A DNA stretch of 64,000 bases from Gordionus sp. m RMFG-2023 (GCF_954871325.1 NC_088776.1:36938508-37002507), one strand, 5' to 3'. Shown: positions 1 through 11,442, numbered from the stretch's first letter. Notes: generated from the sequence alone by a model not told the origin. A program made the numbers and translations.

Positions 1-190
1 AACCGTTTGAAAAAAACGTGATGTATGGAAATTATCTTATTTATTATTGCCTAAGCTCTTTTCTGATTATAATATGGAAGATTATAATTTTTAAGAATAA
101 TGTTAGACATAATCGAATAGGTAATTAAGAGCTAATTTTGAGGATTAAGATGTTTAATTGATATTTTTTTTTTAAACAACTCCTAGAATT
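1..190 (+). repeat. Left arm of long inverted repeat (outer hAT-like element)
   Basis: This stretch is the reverse complement, with scattered differences, of 11443-11627. Both arms share blocks such as TATGGAAATTATCTTATTTA and GAGGATTAAGATGTTTAAT. Similarity fades near 212, where other repeat DNA begins. The window opens at or inside the arm, so the true terminus is not visible. Together the arms bound about 11.6 kb that contains a BED-type hAT transposase remnant (9319-10912). Confidence 0.8.
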
Positions 191-206
191 TATTCTCCTA
201 AAATAT

Positions 207-272
207 TGTCCTGATTGTTGTAGCTGTTGAAAAAAAGAAGAAATAAATTTAATATAATACATCAAATGTCAA
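207..272 (+). mobile_element. LTR fragment (family of the 33-42 kb element)
   Basis: About 65 bp begin TGTTGTAG and continue with the same A-rich text as the start of the LTRs at 32976 and (reversed) 33984. It is a short, old fossil scrap with no coding content. Confidence 0.5.
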
Positions 273-1300
273 GGACAGCTTGTATAATGCATTATATGAT
301 TCGTACCTGCAAAAGTAACTTATTAAACCTTTACTATTTTACAAAAATAAAAATTAATATACATTTTTACCATTCATAAATAATCTTATATAAAAGGAAA
401 AATCCTATTTTATAGAATATCAATTTACCCGATCAAAATTGATATTATAAATACTTCAAAATATGATCTTAATCAAAGTGGTGGCATTGGGGCTATTTTT
501 ATAAGAATGAGCCTTTTTCCCCATTTTCTTTAAATTTTATCATGGGAAAAAAGCCATGGAGAAATAAAAGAAAAAAAAATTAAAAAATGTTATTAATAAA
601 AAAAACAATTGTTTAGTGTGCAAAAAAAATTATGCAAGCATCATAACAATGAAAACTGATTCAATGTCGTAAATATAGATATTGATCAAATGGAAGATGT
701 TGCAATTTTAACCCGTTTTTTATTTGCAAAGATTGTGAATAATGTTCCAATTTTTTTGTTTATAAATGATTTTATATTACTTTTTTTATGCTTTAAATCA
801 TTAAATATGTTCCAATAAAAAAAATATAACTTTTATGTGGAAAATTAAGCAGAGCTTATAATAGCCCCGAGCAAATGCTCGTTCGTCCCCGGATAGGGTT
901 CACTCTTTCCTAAAAAAAATTCCAGAAAAAATAAAATTGGAAAAAATATTATATATGTTTTTGAAATTTAGGCCTACCATAAAACTAATAGAGCTGAACA
1001 AAATGACATATTTATAGTTAAAAATAATAAAGTACTCTTAATTTTATTAAGGTATGCCTTTTAAGTTGGAAAAGGTAACTTGGTAAATTAAATTAATTTA
1101 TATTTAAATTTTTAAAAAACATCTGATAAAAAATAATTTTAATAATTCAATTTTTATTTTTATATATAATAAAATATTTTTCTTGTTGCCATTATTATAT
1201 AAATACAACTATAAAAAAATAATTAAATAAAAAAATATTGAATTTGTATATCCAAAAATATAAAATTATTCCCCCCACTCCCCTATAGGAGCTAGGCGTT
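273..1300. other. AT-rich repeat-derived DNA, no gene seen
   Basis: Long A and T runs are present and no extended reading frame. This stretch is the spacer between the outer inverted repeat and the foldback arm that starts near 1306. The C-run and G-run scraps near 870-900 and 1270 resemble degenerate transposon ends, but I cannot assign them. Confidence 0.5.
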
Positions 1301-1305
1301 AACAG

Positions 1306-2113
1306 AGTAACTCATAGAAACTCGGGGAAATTTTTAATATTATTGTTAATTTTAAATTTTTTTTTTTATTTATTTTTTTTTAATATTTTTTATTTAAAAA
1401 TAATAAATATGCGATCGTGTGGATATGGATAGTGATCTGCATCGAGCTTAATTTTTCAAGCCCGGATCATAATTCTTTTAAAAAATTTTGCCGGCACGTC
1501 CTGAAATACCAGCCCTGCCCGAATTTATTTAAATATAGAAATTCATTTTTATAATTACTCAAAATAAAAGATATATGTTATATGGCGTATAGTTTCTTCT
1601 AAAAATAAAATCAAATATTTTTATTTTAAATAATTTAACATAAAATTGATATATTTAATTTAAGATATATTTAACAAAAATTTTAACCCGTACCTGACCC
1701 AAACCTGGCCTGCACTTTTGTTGATCTCTAGACATGGATGGAAATTTTTTGATGAAATAATAATTCAAAGTTTTATTACTCAAAAGTTTTAAGAATTCCA
1801 TATTTTTTTCTTGTGAAAATTTTCACAATTCTTTAATTTTACATTAAAATGGAAAAGGTGTGGTATATTAAATGTTATTAAGTTATAGAACTATAAATTT
1901 TTTTTGGTGAAAATTTTCACAATTCTTTAATTTTACATTAAAAATTGAGTATATTATTTCAAAATTTAAAAAGGCATGTGCAATATTGGATGATACCAAA
2001 TTAAGTTAGAACTATTATCAAATACTAGATAATTAAACAATTTATTTGAATAAACATAATATATATGTTGATGATATATAGATATATATAATTTAATTTC
2101 AAGGAAAAACATA
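1306..2113 (+). mobile_element. Foldback/MITE, left arm
   Basis: The stretch 1306-1422 plus 1740-1800 is matched in reverse complement by 8600-8790. Shared landmarks are AAACTCGGGGAAATTTTTAA, ATGCGATCG and TTCAAAGTTTTATTACTCAA. The pair forms a palindromic non-autonomous element of about 0.9 kb once later insertions are removed. The arm is interrupted by a 301-bp MITE (1431-1731), and the element's centre is interrupted by the hAT at 2122-8369. A third related stretch lies at 43590-43735 inside another hAT-type element, which suggests common ancestry. Confidence 0.65.
1431..1731. mobile_element. CCCGG-rich MITE with 8-bp target duplication
   Basis: The 301-bp insert interrupts the foldback arm. 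The other arm (reverse complement of 8600-8790) reads straight through this point, which marks the insert's limits. Flanks ATATGGAT (1423-1430) and ACATGGAT (1732-1739) match at 7 of 8 positions, typical of a hAT-class target duplication. The ends carry related GATCTGCA/TGCAGGCC text, and the interior has pairs of short GC-rich palindromic blocks in AT-rich DNA. Confidence 0.65.
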
Positions 2114-2482
2114 AATAGTTCCAGGCGCATACGCAGGAATTTAGTCTGGGAGGAGTGGGGGGGGGGGGGGATAATAAAATTTTTTAAGAAATATTATAGT
2201 TATTTAAAAATATTAAGCATAAATTTATTAGGACTAATAACTTTTCTAATACACAATTTTAAATTATGTGCATTATAAAAAAATTATATATATATAAGCA
2301 TTTTTGATCTTCTTATGATATATAAAAAAGAAATATAGTACATACTCGGAAAAAAAATATATATATATATTAAAACATAACTGTTTAATTATAACGAAAA
2401 AATATTTTTTTTTGTGGTTAAAATCTAAATATAGTTGCGATGCAAAATATATATAAAATTAACAATGACTATATTTGATAAA

Positions 2483-5095
2483 CTAGGAGGGAAATGGGAG
2501 TGTTTCGAAGAAACATTTGTAGTTCCCCTTTAGGATTTCAAATTGGACTTTTTGTTTAAGAGATAGGGACTCGTTTTTGACCCCTGTCCTTAACGAAATT
2601 CTTCTACCCAATTGATTTAAGAACTTTAGGGATTGGGGACCGGGGTTTCCAAGGACGCTAAAAATTAGGGGAATAAATATAAAAGAGTTAGGGAGGAATC
2701 TATATTTATTAAACTTATTGGTTTCTTGTAGTTCCAAGGGGTCGGTATTTCCGTTAGCCGGAAAGGAGGTAACACAAGAGACGTCCCAGACAAGTCTTTT
2801 GCCGCCGTGCCAAGACGTTAAAGACATGCCGTCAGGGCGCTTACCGTCAGCATTTAGGAGCCCCAATGGCTCCAAGCTATTGGGGAAACCGGCCGAAATC
2901 AAGGCTTTGCCGATTAACCTATTAAGGTTGTCGTGCCTCAGGAAACGGCCACTGACTTTGAGGCACGAGAAACAATGTCTAGAGAAAGGATCAACCTGTT
3001 TGTGACAGGCGGCACAGGTGTCCACAGAAGGGATATGGCAACCAAGCCTATGGCCAATGGCAGTTTGAAACTCATCGTCTGTGAGTAACCTTTCCTTTTT
3101 ACCACTCGGAATCGCGTCTAGCCATTCATGGCCGTTAGAGTTTTTTTTTGCGTTTCTGAGCAGTTGAAGGTTAGTTAGCTCAGGATACATACAAAGTTTT
3201 TCAAACGAGCATTGAAGCATAGGGACCAGGAAGCTCTTTAGATGGCAGGAAATTGGCTGCTCGGAGCCTTGGGTGATTAGAGTAAGCCACTCTTGTTTAG
3301 CTGAAGATAGAAGGGGATCGTTTAACTCGATAAGCGAGGAAATAGAATCGGCGAAGGATATTCGAGATGAAAGAAAACACGCAATTGCCATAAGGAAGGG
3401 GGGTAACAATCCCAGTCCACCCTGGTAAGCGGGCATAGAGGCGAGGGACCAATTGAAATCGGAAAAATTTAAGCCTAAAAGGGATTCGATAAAATGTTTA
3501 AATTTTAATTCGAAGACCTTAAGGAGAGTATTGTACTGGAAAACGGGGGAAGATTTAAATAAATGTAAGAATTTAGGTAGAAAAAGACATTTTTTGGTGA
3601 GAAAGAAGAACTGATGTTTGGGGAGATGAGGAAGATTCTTGAGTGAATTGGAAAGGGAATGGATCAAATCCTCAAAAGTTTTTTGACAAAAGGAGATTGA
3701 AAAACCAATAGGGGAACCTAAAAGACAGAGTTCCTCATGCGGAATGATTGTAAAATCTAAGGGAGGAATAAAATCCTTATTGTTGAGGGAGGAAATTTCA
3801 CACTTTTTCCTATTTAGGGAAAGACCAATTTTCGAAGCTTCCATTTCAACGTACTCTATGGCCGACATAACATTGGATAAAGAACCGCCAAAAGAGCCAT
3901 CGTCGAGATACCATAAATTAAGGTCTAATTGGAAATTAGTCTTTAAATTTTTGATCAAATCATGAATCCCTATAGTAAAGAGCAGGGGGCCTAGAGGATC
4001 ACCTTGCTGTATCCCCTCTTCGGAGGAGATGGAAAATTCCCCGAATTTGAGTAACGAAGGGAATCCATAACAGGAATTAAGGAAATTCCCATATTTTGGG
4101 AAATGGTGTAAAAAAGATGGTAAGAATGCCCTCCTATGGATGGTGTTGAAGGCATTTCTGAAGTCTAACTTGCAGAAAACCTTATCGGCCTCAGTATTTA
4201 TAAAAATACGCGCAACATGTGAGGCCACTTCACACCCACCTCTCACTCCAAATCCTAACTGTGAAGGAAATAAGAAGGAACTAGCCTTAGGCCGAATCCT
4301 ATTTACGATAGCCTTGGCGACTAAGCGACGAAAGAATGACCCTATGGCTATGGGTCTAACGCCGCCATCCGGTTTGGTCAAGGAGACAAGACGGGCGCCA
4401 AAAATAATGGGACGAATGCAAAGGGGAACTTCGCGTACGAGGATATTATTGCACAGTTCGGTTAATGCTTTCAACAAAGGGTCAATGAAGCCACTATCAG
4501 GGCATTGAATTAACTCCACAAAGAAACCAGGTCTGAAGCCGTCCAACCCCCCTGTCGTCCCTTTTTTAAAGGACTTTAAGCACTTAAGTACTTCGTCACA
4601 GGTAAAGGGAATAGGGGAGGAGGCATGCGGGTGGATGTTAAAAGGGGACGCTCGTGGATGTTTTTCAAGAAGTTGTTTAAATATGGTAACGTTGATAGGA
4701 GAAATAGAGTCATCGGAGGACAATATTCGGGCCGCACCGCTAATATCTCCAAGATCTAATTTTTCGGAGATCAATTTGTGACGGAAGGAGTTGGGGTTTA
4801 AAGCGTACGAAGGAGAAAATTCATCGATAATTGTATTTTCAAAATTGGAAACTTTTTCCTTAATTAAGGCAGATAAGTTATTTATTTTATTTTTGGGTTT
4901 AACTAGGACTCGAAAACAAAAACTAACCAGGTCTAACCATAAGGGTAGTGAGGAGAAATCCGAATTCAAATTATTTATAAGTGACATGAGGAACCTAGAG
5001 ATAGACTCTCGGGCGGCTATAGGGATCCTAGAAAGAACTGGGGGCTTTAAGGAATAAATCAACAGAGCTTGAGGAACATGGTGGAATGGGGTCAT
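2483..5095 (-). CDS. LINE reverse transcriptase with restriction-like endonuclease
   Basis: An 870-residue open frame for the polyprotein of a site-specific-type LINE. Reverse transcriptase blocks are visible: KLDFRNAF (309-316) with the first catalytic Asp, QQGDPLGPLLF (363-373) and the active-site YLDD (396-399). A CCHC zinc knuckle follows (C694, C697, H707, C711). Next comes RPD (753-755) with LVWDV (768-772), matching the PD-(D/E)xK-like endonuclease placed after the RT in R2/R4/NeSL/Hero-type LINEs. There is no apurinic endonuclease at the N terminus. The frame is uninterrupted, so the copy is young. The first methionine at 5095 is probably not the true start, because the upstream zinc finger lies in another frame, which implies a single indel near 5095. 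Clade assignment within the endonuclease group is uncertain. Confidence 0.9.
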   Translation of the reverse strand: MTPFHHVPQALLIYSLKPPVLSRIPIAARESISRFLMSLINNLNSDFSSLPLWLDLVSFCFRVLVKPKNKINNLSALIKEKVSNFENTIIDEFSPSYALNPNSFRHKLISEKLDLGDISGAARILSSDDSISPINVTIFKQLLEKHPRASPFNIHPHASSPIPFTCDEVLKCLKSFKKGTTGGLDGFRPGFFVELIQCPDSGFIDPLLKALTELCNNILVREVPLCIRPIIFGARLVSLTKPDGGVRPIAIGSFFRRLVAKAIVNRIRPKASSFLFPSQLGFGVRGGCEVASHVARIFINTEADKVFCKLDFRNAFNTIHRRAFLPSFLHHFPKYGNFLNSCYGFPSLLKFGEFSISSEEGIQQGDPLGPLLFTIGIHDLIKNLKTNFQLDLNLWYLDDGSFGGSLSNVMSAIEYVEMEASKIGLSLNRKKCEISSLNNKDFIPPLDFTIIPHEELCLLGSPIGFSISFCQKTFEDLIHSLSNSLKNLPHLPKHQFFFLTKKCLFLPKFLHLFKSSPVFQYNTLLKVFELKFKHFIESLLGLNFSDFNWSLASMPAYQGGLGLLPPFLMAIACFLSSRISFADSISSLIELNDPLLSSAKQEWLTLITQGSEQPISCHLKSFLVPMLQCSFEKLCMYPELTNLQLLRNAKKNSNGHEWLDAIPSGKKERLLTDDEFQTAIGHRLGCHIPSVDTCAACHKQVDPFSRHCFSCLKVSGRFLRHDNLNRLIGKALISAGFPNSLEPLGLLNADGKRPDGMSLTSWHGGKRLVWDVSCVTSFPANGNTDPLELQETNKFNKYRFLPNSFIFIPLIFSVLGNPGPQSLKFLNQLGRRISLRTGVKNESLSLKQKVQFEILKGNYKCFFETLPFPS

Positions 5096-5351
5096 ACGAG
5101 TGAGGAGCGTTAATTAAAGGATCTAGGCCGTAAGAGAGGGGAAATTTTCCAGAATTGTGGCACGCGGGTGAACCATGTTTCCTAAACACGCCATTTAAAT
5201 TAAGCGAAACTATTTTTAAGCATACTTGACAACAAGAGTTAACCATGAGATGGCTTTGAAAGGGAGAAAACACAAAAAAAAAATATATATTAACGGATAT
5301 AATTTTGATTGGAAGAAAAAAAAAAGATGAAATGGGGAAAAAAAAAATCAA
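5028..5351 (-). CDS. N-terminal zinc-finger part of the same LINE, frameshifted
   Basis: The reading frame contains CCQVC, then NGVFRKHGSPAC and NSGK. This zinc-binding pattern (C-x2-C with a later H-G-x3-C) precedes the RT in related LINE proteins. It overlaps the main frame by 68 bp in a different phase, so the original N terminus is separated from the RT by one small indel. A-rich text upstream (5350-5520) may be 5' untranslated sequence. The start codon is not certain. Confidence 0.6.
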   Translation of the reverse strand: MIFFFPISSFFFLPIKIISVNIYFFFVFSPFQSHLMVNSCCQVCLKIVSLNLNGVFRKHGSPACHNSGKFPLSYGLDPLINAPHSYDPIPPCSSSSVDLFLKAPSSF

Positions 5352-5888
5352 AATTGGGAAGAGAGGAATACCTGATCTATCCTTTCAGAAGTATTATCGA
5401 GATTAGAGGGGTTGGTAAATTTGAAAAAAAATAATAATAAATAAACAATAATATTTATAAAATAAGACTAGGTACAAAAAGTATAAAAAGTATTATTACG
5501 AACAAAAAAAAAAGGGGGGGGGGGTATAAACAAGAAAAAAGGGGGAAAGAAAAAAATCAAAAATTGAAAGAAAAAAGAAAGATTATGAACAATCGAAATT
5601 AGGAGGGTTGGTAAATTTAAAATAATAATAAATTAGATGCAATGGCAAATAAAAAAAAAAAATAATCGAAAATACTGGCAAGAAATGCAAAAAAAAAAAA
5701 ATTAAACTTTGTCGGGGAAATCTTTAGGGTGTGGTAATGTAAAAAGAATTCAAACTTAAGGAAATTTTTCTACGGCCGCAAAATAGGGAAATCTTAAGGT
5801 TGTCTTAGAACTATTCGTTACACAAAAGAAGTTAAGCGTTTCTACTATTTGAAAAAGAAAGTTTTGATAGGACAAGCCTCCCTCGATA
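5352..5888. other. A-rich spacer, possible LINE 5' untranslated region
   Basis: Poly-A, poly-G and TAAATTTAAAATAATAATAA motifs recur (5410-5440, 5600-5640), with no coding potential. Its position upstream of the minus-strand LINE makes a 5' untranslated region plausible, but I see nothing decisive. Confidence 0.3.
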
Positions 5889-6632
5889 GTGCTTTCAGCG
5901 AATGTTGATATGTAGTTGGAAGAGCGATAATTGATTATTTCGAATATGTTGGCATAATATTATATCATCTTTGAAGAGTGTAGATTATTATATTTTAGAA
6001 ATCGACATTTTAATTGGACAAGATGTCTTTTTTTTTGGGAGAATTGAAAAGGGACGATATTTTCCGTGAATGGAGAGAACATTATCTACGACCTTATATA
6101 AGAAATTGTTGGAGAAAATCATCGTAGGAAAGAATAGTCAATTTCGATAACTATGACCGGGCATTAGTAGAGGCTCGGGGAATAAGAAAATCCAAAAAAT
6201 ATAAAAACCGGAAGAGGAGATATGCTCAAAAATAAATAAAATATTGTTTTTTTTTTATTGTTCGAAAATTGTGCTTTCCGCGAATGTTGATAAGTAGTTG
6301 GAAGAGCGATAATTGATTATTACGAATATGTTGGTATAATATTATATAATCTTTGAAGAGTGTAGATTATTATATTTTAGAAATCGACATTTTAATTGGA
6401 CAAGATGTCTTCTTTTTTTTTGGGAGAATTGAAAAGGGACGATATTTTCCGTGAATGGAGAGGACATTATCTACGACCTTATATAAAAAATTGTTGGAGA
6501 AAATCATCGTAGGAAAGAATAGTCAATTTCGATAACTATGACCGGGCATTAGTAGAGGCTCAGGGAATAAGAAAATCCAGAAAATATAAAAACCGGAAGA
6601 GGAGATATGCTCAAAAATAAATAAAATATTGT
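5889..6632 (+). repeat. Tandem duplication of a ~380-bp unit, two copies
   Basis: 5889-6258 and 6270-6632 are near-identical copies with only scattered substitutions and small length changes in T-runs. On the plus strand both can be read as a basic peptide containing EWREHYLRPYIRNCWRK, one stop codon, then NYDRALVEARGIRKSK and a Lys/Arg-rich end. The stop is present in both copies. The unit lies upstream of the minus-strand LINE, so it may be tandem 5'-UTR monomers of that LINE. It could equally be an unrelated local duplication. Confidence 0.75.
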
Positions 6633-6829
6633 TTTATTAAGAAAAAATTAAAAACTGAAAAACTATAAAATAAATGTGAATTATAAAATAAAAATATAAC
6701 CACCATATGAATCACTAAAATGACCCAAAATTGAAATTTGAATATTTTTAGCCTTTAAAATTTATATATAAAGTATAAAAAATTTTAATGTTGGAAATAT
6801 CACAAAAAGTTTCTTAGGAATAATTGTAT
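6633..6829. other. AT-rich spacer
   Basis: Short AT-rich sequence between the tandem duplication and the hAT C-terminal remnant. No feature is seen. Confidence 0.4.
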
Positions 6830-8030
6830 TTTGTATATTTTGAGCTAAATTTTCAATTATCTCATCCTTGCTTGGCGTTAAATGCCTATGAATATTCAAA
6901 AGATCCAAACCATTCAATCTACTTTCAGAAGTTACTTCATTTCATAGGTATGTTTTTCAGAGACTTGCAGGCCCGGCCCCCAGGCAGGACCGTATTAATT
7001 TTTTTAAAAAAACACCCGGGCTGGGCCTGAAAATTATTTTTTTTAAAACACCCAGCTGGGCCTGAAAATTTTTTTAAAAAAAATATCCGGACCGGCTGTA
7101 TATTTTAAAACCAAATATTTGAAATCGCCATTATTAGCTATAAAAATCAAAAATAAATATAATTTATTCTTAAAAAATTCGGGCCGGACCTAAAAATTTT
7201 ATTTTCAAAAAAGCCGAAAAATTTTGAAAAAAAAAATTCAGGCCGTGCCCTGCTAATGGTACCTCTGCAGGTCTCTGTTATTCTTCTTAAAAAAGAGAAT
7301 GTTTTCTCATTAGTTTGCTAATGGGAAGAGATGCTAATATATATAACCATTTTAATACATTGGGAATATAATCTAAAATGTGTTTGAAATAATGCAAAGC
7401 ATCCATAGCATTTTTTGGGACTGTATCAACCATAGTTATTCAGAAGATACTTTAACATCTTCATGATAAAAATTTAACAAATATTTTTTTTTTCTATCAT
7501 TATCTGAAAAAGGTTGGGAAGGCTTTTGTGGAAGTAATATCTGCAGATTGGTAAGTGCTGCATGACGAATTAAAAACCATTCATTTATTTGGGTTATAAA
7601 TGTATCTAAGAGAGGGGACATTTGTTTTATAATACTCTTCTACTGATCCTTTATGAATGTTTTGACGATGAGCTTACTTGCTGCAAGTCGAGGGGGATAA
7701 ATATTAAACTCGTATTTTTGACTCAACAATAACATATAAAATATGGATCAACATTAGCTCTAATTTCCTTGAGTTCTAATAAAATGCTCTGCGCTATTCT
7801 CATCTTCTTAATCAAGTTAATGTCATGTTTTTGAAAAGTATTACATAAATAGTTGTATAATTAAATAATACATTCAAATGAGAAAAAAAAATTGGAATAA
7901 GTATTGAATCCAATAATTTTCTTGCTTCTGAGGAAATTATTTCAAGCCATTGTAATATTTCAGTAATAGCATTAATAATCGCCTCTTCTAACTCCATAAA
8001 AGCTGTTACTGCTTAATGGCTGAGACTCGA
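6830..8030 (-). pseudogene. hAT transposase C-terminal half (zf-MYM1-like), decayed
   Basis: Read on the minus strand, pieces of the zf-MYM1-like hAT transposase appear in order. First comes a helical region containing KMRIAQSILLELKEIRA. Then come LDTFITQINEWF and the C-terminal dimerisation segment with RLNGLDLLNIHRHL and EIIENLAQN near 6850-6920. Several stops and shifts break it. The dimerisation segment is split by the MITE at 6958-7277. This is the only surviving coding part of the 2122-8369 element. Confidence 0.7.
6958..7277. mobile_element. CCCGG-rich MITE inside hAT transposase
   Basis: The terminal inverted repeats are CAGAGACTTGCAG and CTGCAGGTCTCTG. The interior carries repeated CCCGG/GGGCCTG blocks separated by T- and A-runs, so it can fold on itself. 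The flanking 8-mers ATGTTTTT and TTATTCTT agree at 5 of 8 positions, an eroded hAT-type duplication. It interrupts the dimerisation coding segment of the host element. Confidence 0.7.
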
Positions 8031-8377
8031 TCTCGTTGGATAAGTTTGCAATTTTTTTCTCCCTGTTGGACAAGGAGTTTCAGGGATAATTATTATTTAA
8101 CTAGAAATTTAGATAAATATTATGCCACTAAAATTTTAAAATAATAGTAAATATTACGCCAAGGAAAACTTGAAATCGAAATTAATTGATAAAATAAAGT
8201 AGATGAATGTGAAAAATATATGTAATTAAATATATATATATGAGATAGGAATAAATAAAATTTTAACAAATATATAAATTAATATTAACAATAATATTTT
8301 TGCAAAATATAATCCGGCATCTGCATTTTTAGGCTTTGGGGGGGGGGGGGGGGGGGGACTACGCGCCTGAATAGTTC

Positions 8378-8790
8378 TATATAAATTAAATTTATATCAT
8401 TTAAAAATTTAATTAATTTACCTAAATTTGACAATTTTTAATATTACGAAAATAAGAATATTCACATATAAATAAATGAAAGAAAGATTTTCTTCCAGTT
8501 CTGAGGATGCTTCCCTTAATTTCACCAATATCCAGACAATGGTATATTTTTTAACAAAATAAAATAATCTAAAATTACGCCAATTGAACGAAAAAAATAT
8601 GCATCTTAAAACTTTTGAATAATGAAACTTTGAATTATAATTACATCAAAAATTTCTACCAATATCCAGACGATCGCATACATATTCTTTTTTTAATAAA
8701 AAATTTTTGTTGAAAATATTTTAAAAAAATAAATAAAAAATATTTAAAAAATAATAATATTAAAAATTTCCCCGAGTTTTAGTGTGTTAC
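8378..8790 (-). mobile_element. Foldback/MITE, right arm
   Basis: Reverse complement of the left arm (1306-2113). It carries TTTCCCCGAGTTTTAGTG at its outer edge and CGATCGCATA internally. Unlike the left arm it has no MITE insertion, so it preserves the empty site. Confidence 0.65.
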
Positions 8791-9318
8791 CCAAATTAAG
8801 AATAAGAATTTATTATTTCAGAGATTTAGTATAAAATTATTATATTTTTATTTGAATGAAATTAAAAAAAAATATCTAAAAATTTTAAATTCATCTTTTT
8901 TAATAAAAAATTTTTTAAATTTAATCCTTCTTTTTTAATAAAAATTTTTAACACCCCACCTTATATGAATAACATCGATATCGAAGACACGATAGATTCC
9001 GAAGTAATTATGATATTTATTGCTAAAAACATAATTTTAAATTGTAAGCAAATTTTATGGATCAATCAAGACCATAATTTGAGTCAAAGCTCTTTTACCT
9101 CCTAAATAGTTAATACCTCATCTACTTCTTTAATAATATATAATAACAATTTCAATATAAAAAATATATTTCAAAATACCTAATAAATTTCGGCCCAAAT
9201 ATGTGTTTTATGATAAAATTTAGTCTTCATCCGGCTACAAGTATAATATATTTCGAAAATTCATTTTTAATATTTTTTAGCCAACCTTAAAAATCATATT
9301 AAAATATCCCACCCGGAT
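8791..9318. other. AT-rich hAT non-coding sequence
   Basis: No gene is seen. It lies between the foldback arm and the hAT transposase remnant, and is probably the untranslated or 5' part of the outer element. Confidence 0.35.
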
Positions 9319-10912
9319 TTGATTTTCCAAACTAAAGAAATAATTCCCAAAAATTTATCGGGTATAAGAAAACTACAACCCGAGGAAAATAAACTAATAC
9401 TCAGATATATTGTTAAAAATAATTTACTGTTCAACCTATTTGATCTCAGTGAATTCATGGATATATTCGCCTTTATATTTAAAAAGGAAAAAATATGGAC
9501 AAGACAAACTGCGGAAATATACTTGCATTCGATTTATGAAACATCGAAATCCAAACTTATAGCAAAATAAAAATGTACAAAGCAAAATTAGCCTTTCCAC
9601 GGATATTTGGATAGGAATAATCTCCTTGTCTTGTTTTCGATTGCTGTACATTATATAACAATAATTGGGAAATAAAAAATTACCTTCTAGATTTAATAGA
9701 ACTGCCTCACCCGCACAGTGGACAAGATATAGCTTATTATTTATTAAAATCTCTTGAAACATTCGAGATTCAAAAAAATGTTATAGCGATAATACATGAT
9801 AATGCTAAAAATATCATAAGTGCATCAGATAATATGACCAATCATTATTTGGAAAAATACTATAGCTCATATTATTAATATAATCGTTAAAGAAAGGCTA
9901 ATTATTTTTGATCCAAAATTAGAAAAAATACACAAATTGGCGAAAACACTTCACCTGTCGCCCAAGTTCATGCGAAAATATATCGTTATCTCTGATGGCA
10001 CAAGGTTACCACTTGACGTGGTCACTAGGTGGAATTCTAAGTATCTTATGATTTCTACAATAAATAAAGTGAATAATAATCTTAAATTTTATTTTTATAA
10101 TATATTTATTTTAAAGAATTTAGAGGCAATTAAACGATCAGGGGAAGAATGTCTTCCCAAAGATGAATTTTATATTAATGTCAATGAGGCACAATATTTA
10201 AAGGAAAGTGAAAACTTTCTTAAAATTTTTTTCAAGATTACATGTGAAGTTTCATCAGAAAATACAACTATTGGGACGGCGCTTTTATTCGTCGCTTCGA
10301 TGGGGAATTTTTTAGATGAAACATTTAATTCACACGTTAAGGATGATATCAAAAAGCGGCAAAATTAATTCTGAATAAATGTAAAGCCTACGAAGGCTTA
10401 TTTGGTACTTTTACGAATTACATATCTTGATTCATAGATCCCAAAACAAAACTGAAATATATGCCCAAATCTATATTAAATAATAAATATGATGAATTCT
10501 AACTAATACACAATGTTAATGCCTGGCCATGAAAACAAGCAACGGTTTATAAATTTACTGACGACATTGATTCTCAACCTTACTCAGTTATTATGCATAA
10601 TAAGTTGCGAAAGGAAATATAAATAGTTTGAAATATAATTAACCTTTTCTTATATTTATTTTCAGAGATGCTATTGATAACCAAGACCTATGAGAGATGA
10701 GATCGTGGAATATCTTAAGGAACCCGTTGCGCCAACATCGACAAATATTTTGGATTGGTGGGCAAAGAACGCCGCCATATATCCCACCTTATTGTTTGGC
10801 GAGGGACTATTTAGCACAACAAACTACAAGTGTTGCAAGTGAGAGGACCTTCAGCAAAGCGGTTGATTGTATGACAAAAAAGAAATCGGATTGCTTCAGA
10901 AATACAAAATAA
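9319..10912 (+). pseudogene. BED-type hAT transposase remnant of the outer element
   Basis: Fragments line up in order along the plus strand. 9319-9570 carries KLILRYIVKNNLLFNLFDL. 9780-9830 carries the Asp-containing IIHDNAKNI. 9937-10368 carries PLDVVTRWNSKYLMI, the conserved TRWNS block. 10697-10912 carries LARDYLAQQTTSVASERTFS, the C-terminal dimerisation block. Stops and frame changes separate them. Order and spacing fit one decayed hAT transposase of the BED-finger class, but the BED finger itself is not visible. It sits inside the 1-11627 inverted-repeat element and presumably once mobilised it. Confidence 0.8.
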
Positions 10913-11442
10913 TGCCTGTGCCTGAGTTATTAAGACGTAGATCTATTAGAATAAATATAAATATTAAAACATATACTTTGTTGTGATTGTGTAGACCATA
11001 ACATATAATTAGTTCGAATAGTATTTTTTTTTAAACTTTAAACAAGAATTTTACCTCCCCTCCCTCCTAAAAATTAGTAAAATTTAATAATGATTTTTTT
11101 ATTTCTTCTAATATATCTTTATATTTATTTTGAAGCTTTCCGGAAGTAAAAGATTTGGCAAATGAAAGATGAGACGATATGTTTTATATTATAATATTTT
11201 TATTTATTAGATTTTTGTATTGTAATTGTAAAATTTTAACTCCTAATTTATAAAGATTTAAGTAAAAAAATTTCAAAGCGGAGTTCTGAACACTACAAAA
11301 TTTGAGTCATAATATTTTTTAATAAATAAACAAGCCTTGATTCGAACTAGTTCCTGTTAATTTGTTTTAAAGAAATCAATAAATTACTAAAATTCCAAAG
11401 TCAGGACACTGTTTCAGGAGAAAAATAGATTGGGGCTCATAA
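10913..11442. other. hAT 3' non-coding sequence
   Basis: AT-rich, with no open frame. It lies between the last transposase fragment and the right inverted-repeat arm. Confidence 0.4.

Larger units (their letters stand above)
2122..8369. mobile_element. hAT element (zf-MYM-like), 6.25 kb, intact ends
   Basis: The ends are CAGGCGCATACG... and ...TACGCGCCTG, imperfect inverted repeats next to G-runs. An exact 8-bp duplication AATAGTTC lies at 2114-2121 and 8370-8377, diagnostic of hAT insertion. The transposase survives only as a decayed C-terminal part on the minus strand (6830-8030). Only about 340 bp lie between that part and the 5' end at 8369, so the N-terminal coding region has been deleted. 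A LINE (about 2483-5351), a 380-bp tandem duplication and a 320-bp MITE sit inside. Confidence 0.8.

Noticed and set aside
4140-4508. Plus-strand open frames across the LINE
   Set aside because: They are antisense to the well-supported 870-codon RT frame.
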